Source of the DNA: Chitinophaga alhagiae | Lineage (GTDB): Bacteria > Bacteroidota > Bacteroidia > Chitinophagales > Chitinophagaceae | Assembly: GCF_003568665.1 (NCBI RefSeq) | Contig: NZ_QXMH01000002.1 | Location: 992,001-1,056,000, forward strand | DNA: 64,000 nt | Direction of reading: 5' to 3' | Part shown: positions 46,736 through 55,358 of the stretch, piece by piece | How positions within the stretch are numbered: position 1 is the stretch's first letter | How the letters are laid out: each line of letters opens with the position of its first letter | The notes under the pieces: model-generated | Seen by the model: only the letters and a program-made list of their open reading frames with translations | Databases searched by the model: none | Told to the model about the DNA's origin: nothing | Translations under genes and position numbers: made by a program

Positions 46736-47218
46736 TTACCTGATGATGATCTTCAGCTCCGCCACGCGGTAAAACTTGTTGCCGGGGTAGCTGACAACGA
46801 TGTTGTTGAAGAACAATACATCACCTTTGGCCAGGTCTTCCTTCAGCCTGTTCACCCATGCGGCAGACAGCCGGTCGGATCTGAAAGAATCCCCGGTGAG
46901 GTCACGCGCTATCTGTACTTCGCGGGTAGTGTCATTGATATAAGGCTCCAGTTTTTCGTAAGTAAAATCAAAGGAAACTACGGGCACGCGGTTTTTGTTG
47001 CTGTCTCTCACCACCAGCGCGGAGTCCAGTATTTTCAGTATTTCCGGGCGGGGAATGGAATCACTGAGAAAAATGTGCCAGGAGGTAGTGAAACGAAGGG
47101 GCTTTTTCTGTTCCGCCGCCTGTTTGGCGGGCGCGGGCTTCTTCACCGCCTTGTTTTGCGCCAGGGCGGCGGAAGTGCAGCCAAGCAGGCATACCAGATA
47201 TAAGCATTTTCTAGTCAT
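46736..47218 (-). CDS. secreted hypothetical protein of 160 residues
   Basis: A signal peptide (MTRKCLYLVCLLGCTSAALAQ) precedes a Lys-, Pro- and Ala-rich spacer. The rest is a compact domain ending VLFFNNIVVSYPGNKFYRVAELKIIIR. I do not recognise its family. The C-terminal strand pattern resembles carrier-type extracellular beta domains but gives no function. It lies 53 nt downstream of valS on the same strand, separated by a terminator hairpin. Confidence 0.62.
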   Translation of the reverse strand: MTRKCLYLVCLLGCTSAALAQNKAVKKPAPAKQAAEQKKPLRFTTSWHIFLSDSIPRPEILKILDSALVVRDSNKNRVPVVSFDFTYEKLEPYINDTTREVQIARDLTGDSFRSDRLSAAWVNRLKEDLAKGDVLFFNNIVVSYPGNKFYRVAELKIIIR

Positions 47219-47230
47219 AGGAGATAATAA

Positions 47231-47266
47231 AAAGATCGTCCGGTTATTGAACGCCGGACGATCTTT
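47231..47266 (-). terminator. terminator after valS
   Basis: AAAGATCGTCCGG (47231-47243) and CCGGACGATCTTT (47254-47266) form a 13-bp stem. On the minus strand it is followed by TTATT, and it lies 5 nt after the valS stop. Confidence 0.8.
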
Positions 47267-47270
47267 AAAA

Positions 47271-49967
47271 TTATAAAGTTTTTAAACTTTCTTCAATACT
47301 CTGAATCCTGTTCAGGCAATCGGACTGTTTGCGGCGTTCTGCCTCTACAATTTCCGGTTTGGCATTTTGTACAAAACGTTCGTTGGCAAGTTTCTTTTCT
47401 ACGGATTGCAGAAAGCCTTTTTGATACTCAAGCTCCTTCAGGAGTTGTTCTTTTTGAGCTTCTTTATCGATTGTTTTGTTGGTGAAAGCTTGTGTCTTAT
47501 AACCTAAAACAGGTATTGTAGTCATTGTAGTGGTAGTAGCGGACGTTGTGCTAGCGGTTGTTGGTGTAGATTCATCGATAGGCCTTTTCGTTGTTGTTGT
47601 TGTTGTTGTTGTACTTACATTTAGCTGTTTTTGAATTATCAGCATAATGCTTGAATAAAATCCAATGAGTTCATCTGGAACCACTAATTCTTCTATCACG
47701 TCAGAGCTTTTAAATTGCCCCTCCAGCCTAACTTTTTTATTTACGATAGTTATGTAAGTTTTCAAATTTGCCCCATGAGCTAGAATCTCTGTGTCTACAG
47801 ATTTTACAGGATCAAACTGGCGCACCACCAGGTCGTCTCCCGCCTTGCGCTCGCGCAGCAGGTGGTACAGTTCTTCCGTTACGAAAGGCATGAAGGGGTG
47901 CAGCAGTTGTACCAGCCGCTCAAAGAAGCTGATGGTCTTTTCGTACACGCCTGCGTTGATGGGCTGCTCAAAGCCGGGTTTGATCCATTCCAGGTACCAG
48001 CTGCAGAAATCGTCCCAGATGAGGCTGTAAATAGCTTTCAGGGCTTCGCTCAGGCGGAAGTCCTGAAACAGTTTCTCCACTTCGGCATGCACTTCGTTGA
48101 GACGGTTCTCGAACCACTCCACGGCAAACTCCGGAACGGCGGCGCCGGTATTTTCTACCGGTGTCCACATCTTCACCAGCTTCAGCGCGTTCCACATTTT
48201 ATTGTTGAAGTTGCGGCCCTGCTCGCAGCTCGCATCGTCAAACAGCAGGTCGTTACCGGCGGGAGAGGAGATCATGATGCCGAAGCGCACGGCGTCTGCG
48301 CCGAAACGTTCTATCAGCTCCAGCAGGTCTGGCGAGTTGCCGAGCGATTTGCTCATTTTGCGGCCGAGCTTGTCACGCACCATGCCGGTGAAATATACGT
48401 CGCTGAAGGGTTTCTCCTGTTTGTATTCCAGGCCGGCCATGATCATGCGGGCCACCCAGAAGAAGATAATGTCCTGGCCGGTTACCAGTACGGAAGTGGG
48501 ATAGTAGTACTCAATATCCGCATTGCCGGGCTGGCTGATGCCGTGGAACACTTCCATGGGCCAGAGCCAGGAAGAGAACCAGGTGTCCAGGCAATCCTCA
48601 TCCTGCCGGAGAGATTCCCGCGTGGCGCCGTACTGCTGCGCATAACGGCGAAGCGCTTCTTCATGCGTTTCAGCTACTACAAATTGCCCGCTTTCATCGT
48701 ACCAGGCGGGGATTTGCTGGCCCCACCAGAGCTGGCGGGAAATACACCAGTCCTTCACATTCTCCATCCAGTATTTGTAGGTGGCCATGAAGCGGTCCCC
48801 GGGGTGTATCCTCACATCGCCGCTTGTTACCGCTTCCAGCGCAGGCTGCGCCAGGTCTGCCATTTTCACGAACCACTGTGTGGAAATACGCGGTTCCACT
48901 ACCGTATCAGGGTTGCGCTGGCTGTACCCGAGGCGGGTGGCGTACTCCTGCTCTTTTACCAGCAGGCCTTGCTCCTGCAGGGCGGCCACTACCTTTTTAC
49001 GGGCGCGGAAACGGTCTTCTCCCACAAACACCACGGCCGCGGCGCTGAGGGTACCGTCTTCATTCAGCGTGTCTACCACCTCCAGGTTGTGTTTGAGGCC
49101 CAGGTTGTAGTCGTTGATATCATGCGCCGGCGTTACTTTCAGCGCGCCGGTACCAAATTCCTTGTCTACATATTCGTCAAATATCACCGGCACTTTGCGG
49201 TTTACCAGCGGCACTATGGCATAGTGGCCCTTGAGGTGCGCATACCGTTCATCTTCCGGGTTCACGCAAATAGCGGTATCGCCCATGATGGTTTCCGGGC
49301 GCTGGGTGGCAATGGTGATGAACTCCCCGGTGGCTTCGCCGGCGGCGTTCACCACGGCGTATTGTACGTGGTACAGCTTGCCGTTCAGCTCTTTGTATTC
49401 CACTTCCTCGTCACTGAGCGCGGTTTTGGCCTTGGGGTCCCAGTTGATCATGCGGGCGCCGCGGTAAATGAGGCCTTTGTTGTACAGGTCTACGAATACC
49501 TTGATCACTGCTTTGTAATAGTGATCGTCCATGGTGAAGTTGACCCGCTCCCAATCTACAGAGCAGCCCAGTTTTTTGATCTGGTGGTAGATGATGCCGC
49601 CGTATTTTTCCTTCCACTCATGCGCGTATTGCAGGAACTCCCCGCGGGTGAGCTGGCTTTTTTCTATTCCTTTTTCTTCTTTCAGCATGTTCACCACCTT
49701 GGTTTCGGTGGCAATGGAAGCATGGTCCGAGCCGGGTACCCAGCAGGCATTGAAGCCGCTCATGCGGGCATGGCGCACCAGGATGTCCTGCACGGTTTCA
49801 TTGAGGGTATGGCCCATGTGGAGCACGCCCGTAACGTTAGGCGGAGGTATAACAATGGTGAACGGAGGCCGCCCGTCGGGAACGGAGCGGAAATATTGCT
49901 TGTCCATCCAGTACTGGTACCACTTGTCTTCTGCCGAGGCAGGGATATAATTCTTCGAAAGTTCCAT
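47271..49967 (-). CDS. valS: valyl-tRNA synthetase with unusual Thr-rich C-terminal segment
   Basis: An 898-residue class I synthetase from ATG 49967 (the frame is open 13 codons further). HMGH is at 50-53 and KMSKS at 537-541. The CP1 editing domain and anticodon-binding helices are normal. The C-terminal coiled coil (QKEQLLKELEYQKGFLQS to the end) is also normal. Between them, residues 786-817 (32 residues, 19 of them Thr) form a linker containing eight consecutive Thr, encoded by seven ACA codons and one ACG (47589-47612). Bases 47461-47820 are about 37% GC against a high-GC background. The enzyme still has all catalytic motifs; the altered part is C-terminal to them. Confidence 0.95.
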   Translation of the reverse strand: MELSKNYIPASAEDKWYQYWMDKQYFRSVPDGRPPFTIVIPPPNVTGVLHMGHTLNETVQDILVRHARMSGFNACWVPGSDHASIATETKVVNMLKEEKGIEKSQLTRGEFLQYAHEWKEKYGGIIYHQIKKLGCSVDWERVNFTMDDHYYKAVIKVFVDLYNKGLIYRGARMINWDPKAKTALSDEEVEYKELNGKLYHVQYAVVNAAGEATGEFITIATQRPETIMGDTAICVNPEDERYAHLKGHYAIVPLVNRKVPVIFDEYVDKEFGTGALKVTPAHDINDYNLGLKHNLEVVDTLNEDGTLSAAAVVFVGEDRFRARKKVVAALQEQGLLVKEQEYATRLGYSQRNPDTVVEPRISTQWFVKMADLAQPALEAVTSGDVRIHPGDRFMATYKYWMENVKDWCISRQLWWGQQIPAWYDESGQFVVAETHEEALRRYAQQYGATRESLRQDEDCLDTWFSSWLWPMEVFHGISQPGNADIEYYYPTSVLVTGQDIIFFWVARMIMAGLEYKQEKPFSDVYFTGMVRDKLGRKMSKSLGNSPDLLELIERFGADAVRFGIMISSPAGNDLLFDDASCEQGRNFNNKMWNALKLVKMWTPVENTGAAVPEFAVEWFENRLNEVHAEVEKLFQDFRLSEALKAIYSLIWDDFCSWYLEWIKPGFEQPINAGVYEKTISFFERLVQLLHPFMPFVTEELYHLLRERKAGDDLVVRQFDPVKSVDTEILAHGANLKTYITIVNKKVRLEGQFKSSDVIEELVVPDELIGFYSSIMLIIQKQLNVSTTTTTTTTKRPIDESTPTTASTTSATTTTMTTIPVLGYKTQAFTNKTIDKEAQKEQLLKELEYQKGFLQSVEKKLANERFVQNAKPEIVEAERRKQSDCLNRIQSIEESLKTL
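47461..47820 (-). other. low-GC segment inside valS
   Basis: A hand count gives 132 G+C in 360 bases (37%), lower than the surrounding valS sequence, and it covers the Thr-rich linker. The shift in base composition points to a local replacement, an insertion or a repeat expansion. Confidence 0.7.
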
Positions 49968-50366
49968 GCTGTATATAATATATGCGATTTCTTTACAGGA
50001 TTGCAAAAATATTGAATCTGGCCAGTATTTCCACTACCGGCCCCGAAATGGCCGCCCGGCGGCGTTTTTTTGCCTGCCTGCGCGGCGTGGCGGCAGTTTT
50101 TTGGGGGAGTGCAGGGCCTGTGCGGCGCGAGGCGCATATTCCGGAAGGTATTCCCGGCTGGGCGCCTGAAGAGGTTGCCTGTGGCGCTGGTATATATTTC
50201 CGAAGCCGCTCTCCCCGGTGCGAATAAAAAACGTCTGTTAAACTGCAACCCCCATCGGTTAAAGAAAACCCGTTATCCGATCATTTGACGGGAAAGCCTG
50301 CTGCGGGCGCCGCTATCTTCGCCCCCGATATTTATTTCAACATCATCAAACAAAGTAAAAAAGTTC
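49968..50366. other. 399-nt gap between valS and the first collagen-like gene
   Basis: The gap holds the -7 element of valS and the upstream region of the first collagen-like gene. No gene was recognised in it; open frames in both directions have unlike codon use. Confidence 0.6.
50004..50011 (-). promoter_or_regulatory. -7 element for valS
   Basis: On the minus strand TATTTTTG is an exact TAnnTTTG match, 36 nt upstream of the start at 49967. Confidence 0.5.
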
Positions 50367-50930
50367 ATGAAAAAGTTAATTCCAATGCTGTTTGTTGTAC
50401 TCCTCGCTTCAGCTTGTTCCAAAGAAGGCCCCCAGGGCCCTGCCGGTACAGCCGGCACTAATGGCACCAATGGTACCAATGGCGCTCCGGGCGCCCAAGG
50501 CCCCGCCGGTCCCCAGGGGCCGCAAGGTAACGCCGGTACCGCCAATGTGATCTACTCCGGGTGGATAAAGAAAACCAATGCCGACTGGGTGAATGTGAAT
50601 ACCACCGCTTCCACCACGGTAGTAGCGGCGCCCGCCCTCACCGCCAACCTGCTGGGTAACGGTACGGTACTGGTATACATGCGTTATAACCTCGTGGTGT
50701 ACCCGCTGGCGCACACCTTCAACGCCAATATCGGTTCGGTAGATTTTTCCGTAGTGCCCGGCCAGATCACCGTCCGCAATTTTATAGATTTTGTGAAGCT
50801 GGTGAAACCCCTTGGCGATGCGGATTTCCGTTACATGCTGATACCCGGCGGCACCCAGGCCCGCGCCGAAGCCCCGGTGGATTACAAGGATTACGAAGCT
50901 GTAAAAGCGTATTATAACCTGCCTGAGTAA
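50367..50930 (+). CDS. collagen-like lipoprotein (first copy)
   Basis: A 187-residue lipoprotein (MKKLIPMLFVVLLASAC, lipobox cysteine at 17). Directly after the lipid anchor, about 12 Gly-x-y triplets run from GPQGPAG to GPQGPQGNAG, with Asn/Thr and Pro in the x and y positions. A globular beta-rich domain follows and ends VDYKDYEAVKAYYNLPE. The triplets are typical of bacterial collagen-like stalks, which lift a domain above the cell surface. Its role is unknown. A paralogue lies about 390 nt downstream and shares the lipobox, the SKEGP junction and the C-terminal KDYEAV. Confidence 0.85.
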   Translation: MKKLIPMLFVVLLASACSKEGPQGPAGTAGTNGTNGTNGAPGAQGPAGPQGPQGNAGTANVIYSGWIKKTNADWVNVNTTASTTVVAAPALTANLLGNGTVLVYMRYNLVVYPLAHTFNANIGSVDFSVVPGQITVRNFIDFVKLVKPLGDADFRYMLIPGGTQARAEAPVDYKDYEAVKAYYNLPE

Positions 50931-50953
50931 ACCTGCAACTGTTGCACTGTACG

Positions 50954-50986
50954 TCCCTGCCGTTTGTAGCGGCAGGGATTTTTTTT
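50954..50986 (+). terminator. Rho-independent terminator after the first collagen-like gene
   Basis: TCCCTGCC (50954-50961) pairs with GGCAGGGA (50971-50978), and eight T residues follow. Confidence 0.9.
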
Positions 50987-51097
50987 GTACCGGGGAACGG
51001 CCGCGGAGGGCGGGTGCTTTCCCAGCGCAGGCTTTTTTTCCAGGCCGGTTGTTTTACAGCCGGCTTCACAGCTACTTGTCAGACCATTGCAACCTGC

Positions 51098-51199
51098 AGT
51101 TGTAACAGGCTCCCGCCGGTCAGCCACTTACACCTTCCTCATTCAGCATGTCGGTATCCAGGAGTTGTAACAGGCTCCCGCCGGTCAGCCACTTACACC
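51098..51199 (+). repeat. two perfect 37-bp direct repeats separated by 28 bp
   Basis: Bases 51098-51134 and 51163-51199 are identical, with unit start AGTTGTAACAGGCTCCCGCC. The 28-bp spacer does not repeat. Only two copies exist and no cas gene is near, so this is not a CRISPR array on present evidence. Confidence 0.9.
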
Positions 51200-51317
51200 C
51201 GCAGCAGCTTTTCATTAACCCGTTTCCGTGAAAGGTTAATCCGCGGCCCCGGCGGAGAAAACGGCACCGTAGTTTTAACCCCGTAAAGAAAAAATGATCA
51301 CGCTTAACCTCAAACAC

Positions 51318-51932
51318 ATGAAACGTTTGCAACACATTTTTTATCTCGCAGGCTTATCTGTAATTCTTCTGACAGCAGCATGTTCCAAAGAAGGCCCTGC
51401 CGGCCCCGCAGGCCAGCAGGGTAATACGGGAGCCCCCGGCCCGCAAGGCCCACAAGGCCCGGGCGGCGCAACCGGCCCGCAAGGTCCCGCAGGCCCCGCC
51501 GGCCAGCAGGGCGCGCCGGGTAATGCCAATGTGACCTTGTATACCTTCAAGAATGTTAAAGTTAAGATCGGCTACCAGCTGCATCTCACCAACCTGCCGA
51601 AAGCGCGGATGGATTCCTGCATGGTGCTGGGCTACTATAACCCCGCGGGCGAGTACTCAGGTACGTGGTATCCCATACCGGGCCCGGGGCCGGGCAATGC
51701 GTACTGGGCCGTGTATAATCTGGTGCAGGTAGGCGGCAATATGGGCCTGTATGGCTTCAACCTGAAGCTGCAGCAGCCGGATGGCACTGCCTACAATACG
51801 GAAGTGATATTCAACACCGTGCGCATCTTTGTGGTACCGGCGTCTTCCATTATACCGTTGGGAAAACAGGCGCCGGCGGTAGACGTGAAGGATTATGAAG
51901 CCGTGCTGAAACACTACGGTTTCCAGGATTAA
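51318..51932 (+). CDS. collagen-like lipoprotein (second copy)
   Basis: A 204-residue lipoprotein from ATG 51318 (an alternative ATG lies 24 nt upstream). The signal ends in LLTAAC and is followed by SKEGP and about 14 Gly-x-y triplets, richer in Pro and Gln than in the first copy. The globular domain is different in its core ([19 protein letters not shown]) but ends with the same motif, [17 protein letters not shown]. The two genes look like diverged tandem duplicates. Function is unknown; a surface-exposed, stalked lipoprotein is inferred. Confidence 0.85.
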   Translation: MKRLQHIFYLAGLSVILLTAACSKEGPAGPAGQQGNTGAPGPQGPQGPGGATGPQGPAGPAGQQGAPGNANVTLYTFKNVKVKIGYQLHLTNLPKARMDSCMVLGYYNPAGEYSGTWYPIPGPGPGNAYWAVYNLVQVGGNMGLYGFNLKLQQPDGTAYNTEVIFNTVRIFVVPASSIIPLGKQAPAVDVKDYEAVLKHYGFQD

Positions 51933-52010
51933 ACCGCTGCGGTTGGCAGGAGCTTGCCTCCGGCGTGTGTTGGCTTTCCTCCGGCACACGCTGTTGCGTT
52001 AACCCCCGTG

Positions 52011-53024
52011 TCAGGACATGGTCCGTATCACTTCCACCGTTTTGTCTACCATGTCAGGCGTAACGCCCAGGTGGGTCACCATGCGTACCTGCGTGGGAGA
52101 GATGGCCATTACGCGGATGCCTTCCTTGGCCAGGTAATCCCGGAAAGTAACGGGGCTCCAGGGCGATTTTATCTCGAAAATGAGGATGTTGGTTTCCACG
52201 GGCAGCATGTGGCCGGTAAACTCCCGTTCCAGCAAGGCGCGGGCAATTCTTTTGGCGTGGGCATGGTCTTCCGCCAGGCGGTCTGTATGATGTTCCAGCG
52301 CGTAGAGGCCGGTAGCCGCCATGTACCCCGCCTGCCGCATGCCGCCGCCGAATTTTTTGCGCACGCGGCGCGCTTCGCGGATGAAAGCCTGGCTGCCTAT
52401 GAGCACGGAGCCGATGGGGCAGCCCAGCCCCTTGTTGAGGCAAACGGAAATACTGTCAAACACTTCGCCGTATTGCCGGGCGGTTTGGCCGGTGGCCAGC
52501 AGGGCGTTAAAGAGGCGGGCGCCGTCCAGGTGCAGCTGCAGGCCATGGTTGTTGCATACGTTGCGTATCCGTTGTATTTCCTCAAAGTCATAACAACAGC
52601 CGCCGCCCCGGTTGGAGGTATTCTCCAGGCATACCAGCGAGGTGCGGGCCTTGTGAACATCGTCCGGATTGATGGCGGCTTCCACGGCCGCCGCGGTGAT
52701 CATGCCGCGGTCTCCTTCCAGCGCGCGCACCTGTGCGCCGGCGTTGAAGGCTATGCCGCCCCCTTCGTAAATGTACACGTGCGCCAGCGAGCTGCAGATC
52801 ACTTCATCTCCCGGCCGGGTGTGTACTTTGATGGCCACCTGGTTGCTCATGGTGCCGGAAGGGCAGTAAAGGGCCGCCTCCATGCCAAAAAGTGCTGACA
52901 TGATGGCTTCCAGTTTGTTCACCGTAGGGTCTTCGCCAAAAACATCGTCTCCGGTATCCGCCCGCAGCATGGCTTCCAGCATGGGCTGGGTGGGTTTCGT
53001 AAAGGTGTCGCTCCTGTAATCCAT
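52011..53024 (-). CDS. ltaE: low-specificity L-threonine aldolase
   Basis: A 337-residue PLP enzyme of normal length. The PLP lysine is Lys198 in SVCLNKGLGCPIGS, and HLDGAR (166-171) contains the aspartate that contacts the pyridine ring. It cleaves L-threonine (and allo-threonine) to glycine and acetaldehyde. It is a single gene on the minus strand, converging on the second collagen-like gene. No -7 element close to its start was found. Confidence 0.93.
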   Translation of the reverse strand: MDYRSDTFTKPTQPMLEAMLRADTGDDVFGEDPTVNKLEAIMSALFGMEAALYCPSGTMSNQVAIKVHTRPGDEVICSSLAHVYIYEGGGIAFNAGAQVRALEGDRGMITAAAVEAAINPDDVHKARTSLVCLENTSNRGGGCCYDFEEIQRIRNVCNNHGLQLHLDGARLFNALLATGQTARQYGEVFDSISVCLNKGLGCPIGSVLIGSQAFIREARRVRKKFGGGMRQAGYMAATGLYALEHHTDRLAEDHAHAKRIARALLEREFTGHMLPVETNILIFEIKSPWSPVTFRDYLAKEGIRVMAISPTQVRMVTHLGVTPDMVDKTVEVIRTMS

Positions 53025-53415
53025 TAAATATTTTGCAATAACGGGTGAAATAAATTAGAGAAGTTTTTAATCCGAATATGATTATTTTTCAATTGTTAAA
53101 ATTTACATAAAGCGCCGGAAATACTGACGAAAACGCTATAAAAATCCGTTTATATGGAGTACTTTGTTTAAGGAAGTCAGGCATAGAGACTGGCTTTCCA
53201 AAGTGCGCAACCATTGATAGTGAACGAGTAACGCGCGTCTTACCCCGGTCGGTCGTAACCCATCCGCAGCCATGTTGTCATATTTGGAAGAGTGGGGGAT
53301 TAGCACGATCTTTGCAGGCTAATTTCGCAACCGTGTAAGATATACCATTTAAATGTTACAACAAAATTATCTTTCGGCTGTTAGTATAATATTCGTAAAC
53401 CAATACTTTTAAAAT
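53025..53415. other. 391-nt gap upstream of the primary sigma factor gene
   Basis: It carries the sigma factor promoter (53283-53314) and the upstream region of the threonine aldolase gene. No RNA gene or further reading frame could be supported. Confidence 0.6.
53283..53314 (+). promoter_or_regulatory. possible promoter for the primary sigma factor gene
   Basis: TTTG (53283-53286), a 20-nt spacer and GATCTTTG (53307-53314) follow the -33/-7 layout, with one mismatch in the -7 box (G in place of T). The leader would be about 95 nt. Confidence 0.4.
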
Positions 53416-54273
53416 ATGAGGCAACTTAAAATTGCCACCCAGATCACCAATCGTGATTCGCAGGCGGTAGAAAAATACCTGCAGGAAATCTCGAAGATCC
53501 CCTTGTTAACTCCAGAGGAAGAGACCATACTGGCTCAGCGCATCAAAATGGGCGACCAGCGGGCTCTCGAAAGATTAACTACAGGAAACCTTCGTTTCGT
53601 TGTTTCCGTGGCCAAACAGTATCAACACCAGGGCTTAAGCCTCAGCGACCTCATCAACGAGGGCAATTTAGGGTTGATCAAGGCCGCACAGCGTTTCGAT
53701 GAAACCAAAGGTTTTAAATTCATTTCATACGCGGTATGGTGGATACGTCAATCCATCCTGCAGGCGTTGGCAGAGCAGGGCCGCCTTGTCCGCCTGCCGC
53801 AAAACAAGATCGGCACTTACAACAAAGCGAATAAAGCTTACATGGCATTTGAGCAGGAGAACGAGCGTGAGCCTTCTACCGAGGAACTGGCAGAGATCCT
53901 GGAAATGTCTGAGTCGGAGATCAACAATATCTTCCAGAGCAATACCCGCCACATGTCTCTTGATGCACCCGTGCATGAAGCGGAAGACGTGGCCATGGGC
54001 GACCTGCTGGAAGGCGGTGATGTGACCGATGACGATGTCATGCAAGATTCCCTTCGTGAAGAGATCCGCCGCGTGCTCAAGTCCCTGAGCCCCCGCGAAG
54101 CGGAAATTGTGAACGCGTACTTTGGTCTGGATGGTGAAAACGGCGCAACAATTGAACAAATAGGACAGAAATACGATTTGACGAAGGAACGTATCCGCCA
54201 AATCAAGGAAAGGGCCATCAAAAGGCTGCAAAAAGCCCGCTATAGCGGCGCATTGAAATCCTATCTGGGATAA
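53416..54273 (+). CDS. rpoD: primary RNA polymerase sigma factor, RpoD/SigA type
   Basis: A 285-residue protein, short because Bacteroidota primary sigma factors lack most of region 1.1. It keeps region 1.2 (MRQLKIATQITNRDSQAVEKY), region 2 (LRFVVSVAKQYQHQGLSLSDLINEGNLGLIKAAQRFD, KFISYAVWWIRQSI), region 3 and region 4.2 (TIEQIGQKYDLTKERIRQIKERAIKRLQ). It directs most transcription in this phylum, from promoters with the TAnnTTTG -7 box that are abundant in this window. A terminator follows at 54308-54348. Confidence 0.95.
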   Translation: MRQLKIATQITNRDSQAVEKYLQEISKIPLLTPEEETILAQRIKMGDQRALERLTTGNLRFVVSVAKQYQHQGLSLSDLINEGNLGLIKAAQRFDETKGFKFISYAVWWIRQSILQALAEQGRLVRLPQNKIGTYNKANKAYMAFEQENEREPSTEELAEILEMSESEINNIFQSNTRHMSLDAPVHEAEDVAMGDLLEGGDVTDDDVMQDSLREEIRRVLKSLSPREAEIVNAYFGLDGENGATIEQIGQKYDLTKERIRQIKERAIKRLQKARYSGALKSYLG

Positions 54274-54307
54274 TTGGTTTAAATTTTAATTCTTTCGAAT
54301 CTGGGAT

Positions 54308-54348
54308 AAAAGCATCCCGCCCTATGAACAGGCGGGATGCTTTTTTTT
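54308..54348 (+). terminator. Rho-independent terminator after rpoD
   Basis: AAAAGCATCCCGCC pairs with GGCGGGATGCTTTT over a 9-nt loop, with a run of T residues. Confidence 0.9.
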
Positions 54349-54423
54349 ATGCCTATAGGTAGTGTCTATAACCGTATAGACGCCTTTCATCATACCTTAT
54401 TCGAAATTCTCCTCCCAACCCTT

Positions 54424-54431
54424 TATTTTTG
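54424..54431 (+). promoter_or_regulatory. -7 element for the DUF4249 gene
   Basis: TATTTTTG matches the consensus exactly and ends 7 nt before the ATG at 54439, so the message would be leaderless or nearly so. TTCG sits 20 nt upstream as a one-mismatch -33 box. Confidence 0.55.
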
Positions 54432-54438
54432 CAATCCT

Positions 54439-55323
54439 ATGCAAAAGGCATACATTCCGCTGATGCTGATCTTCCTGACCGGCACAGCCTGTGAAAAGGA
54501 AGTTACGGTAGACCTGCAAAGCAGGGAAGACCGCCTGGTAGTGGAAGGCGTTATTGAGAACGGCCGGTTCCCCATGGTGACCATCAGCCGCAGCCTCAAT
54601 TACTTTTCCCGGATCACCCCGGAGCAGTTGCTGGCGTCTTTTGTGCACGATGCGGTAGTGACCGTATCCAGCGGCGTACAAACGCACCAGTTGCGAGAGT
54701 ACCGTACAGATACCACCAACGGCATTGCGCTGTACTACTATACGGTAGATACCGCGCAGTTTCACAGCGCCTTTGCCGGCCAGCCGGGTAACAGCTATAC
54801 GCTGAAGATAGAAGCGGAAGGGCAGACGCTGAGCGCTGTTACCACCATCCCGGATGCAGGGCTCCGCCTTGATTCCATGTGGTGGATGCAGTCAGGCAAC
54901 AGCAACCTGGGAGAAAAGGCCCGCGTGCTGGTGAAAGTGACAGACCCGCCGGAAAGAGGCAACTACGTCAGGTACTTCACCTCCCGCAACCGGGAGCGCT
55001 TCCTGCCGGGCCTCAACTCGGTGTTTGACGACCACGTGGTGAACGGCACCACCTTTGACGTGCCGCTGGACGCGGGGATAGACAAAAACCAGCAAATAGA
55101 TTTTGACACGTACGGGTATTTCAGGCGCGGAGATACCGTTACCCTCAAATTCTGTAACGTAGACCATAATACGTACGATTTCTGGAGAACGGCAGACTTT
55201 GCCTATACCGCTACCGGCAATCCCTTTGCCACACCTACCCGCACCCTGGGCAACATTCCCGGCGCGCTGGGTTACTGGGGTGGATATAACGTAACGTACA
55301 AGACCATTACTATACCAAAATAA
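54439..55323 (+). CDS. DUF4249 domain lipoprotein
   Basis: A 294-residue lipoprotein. ATG 54439 was chosen because a -7 element lies just before it and the signal MQKAYIPLMLIFLTGTAC (lipobox cysteine at 18) starts there; the frame runs open 34 codons upstream through a terminator. The DUF4249 pattern is clear: DLQSREDRLVVEGVIENG, VVTVSSG, and a Trp-rich TYDFWRTADFAYTATGNPFATPT near the end. Function is unknown; such genes usually neighbour TonB-dependent receptors, but none is present here. Confidence 0.82.
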   Translation: MQKAYIPLMLIFLTGTACEKEVTVDLQSREDRLVVEGVIENGRFPMVTISRSLNYFSRITPEQLLASFVHDAVVTVSSGVQTHQLREYRTDTTNGIALYYYTVDTAQFHSAFAGQPGNSYTLKIEAEGQTLSAVTTIPDAGLRLDSMWWMQSGNSNLGEKARVLVKVTDPPERGNYVRYFTSRNRERFLPGLNSVFDDHVVNGTTFDVPLDAGIDKNQQIDFDTYGYFRRGDTVTLKFCNVDHNTYDFWRTADFAYTATGNPFATPTRTLGNIPGALGYWGGYNVTYKTITIPK

Positions 55324-55358
55324 TCAGAAACCAAACCAACAACAGTTTAAACAACAGC

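Larger units (their letters stand above)
50931..51317. other. 387-nt gap between the two collagen-like genes
   Basis: It holds a terminator (50954-50986) and two perfect 37-bp direct repeats (51098-51134 and 51163-51199). No gene was recognised. Confidence 0.7.

Noticed and set aside
47862-50015. 717-codon plus-strand frame opposite valS
   Set aside because: Shadow of the synthetase gene, with no recognised domain and no promoter.
51098-51199. CRISPR array suggested by two 37-bp repeats with a 28-bp spacer
   Set aside because: Only two copies, no cas gene and no leader sequence in the window. Reported as a direct repeat instead.
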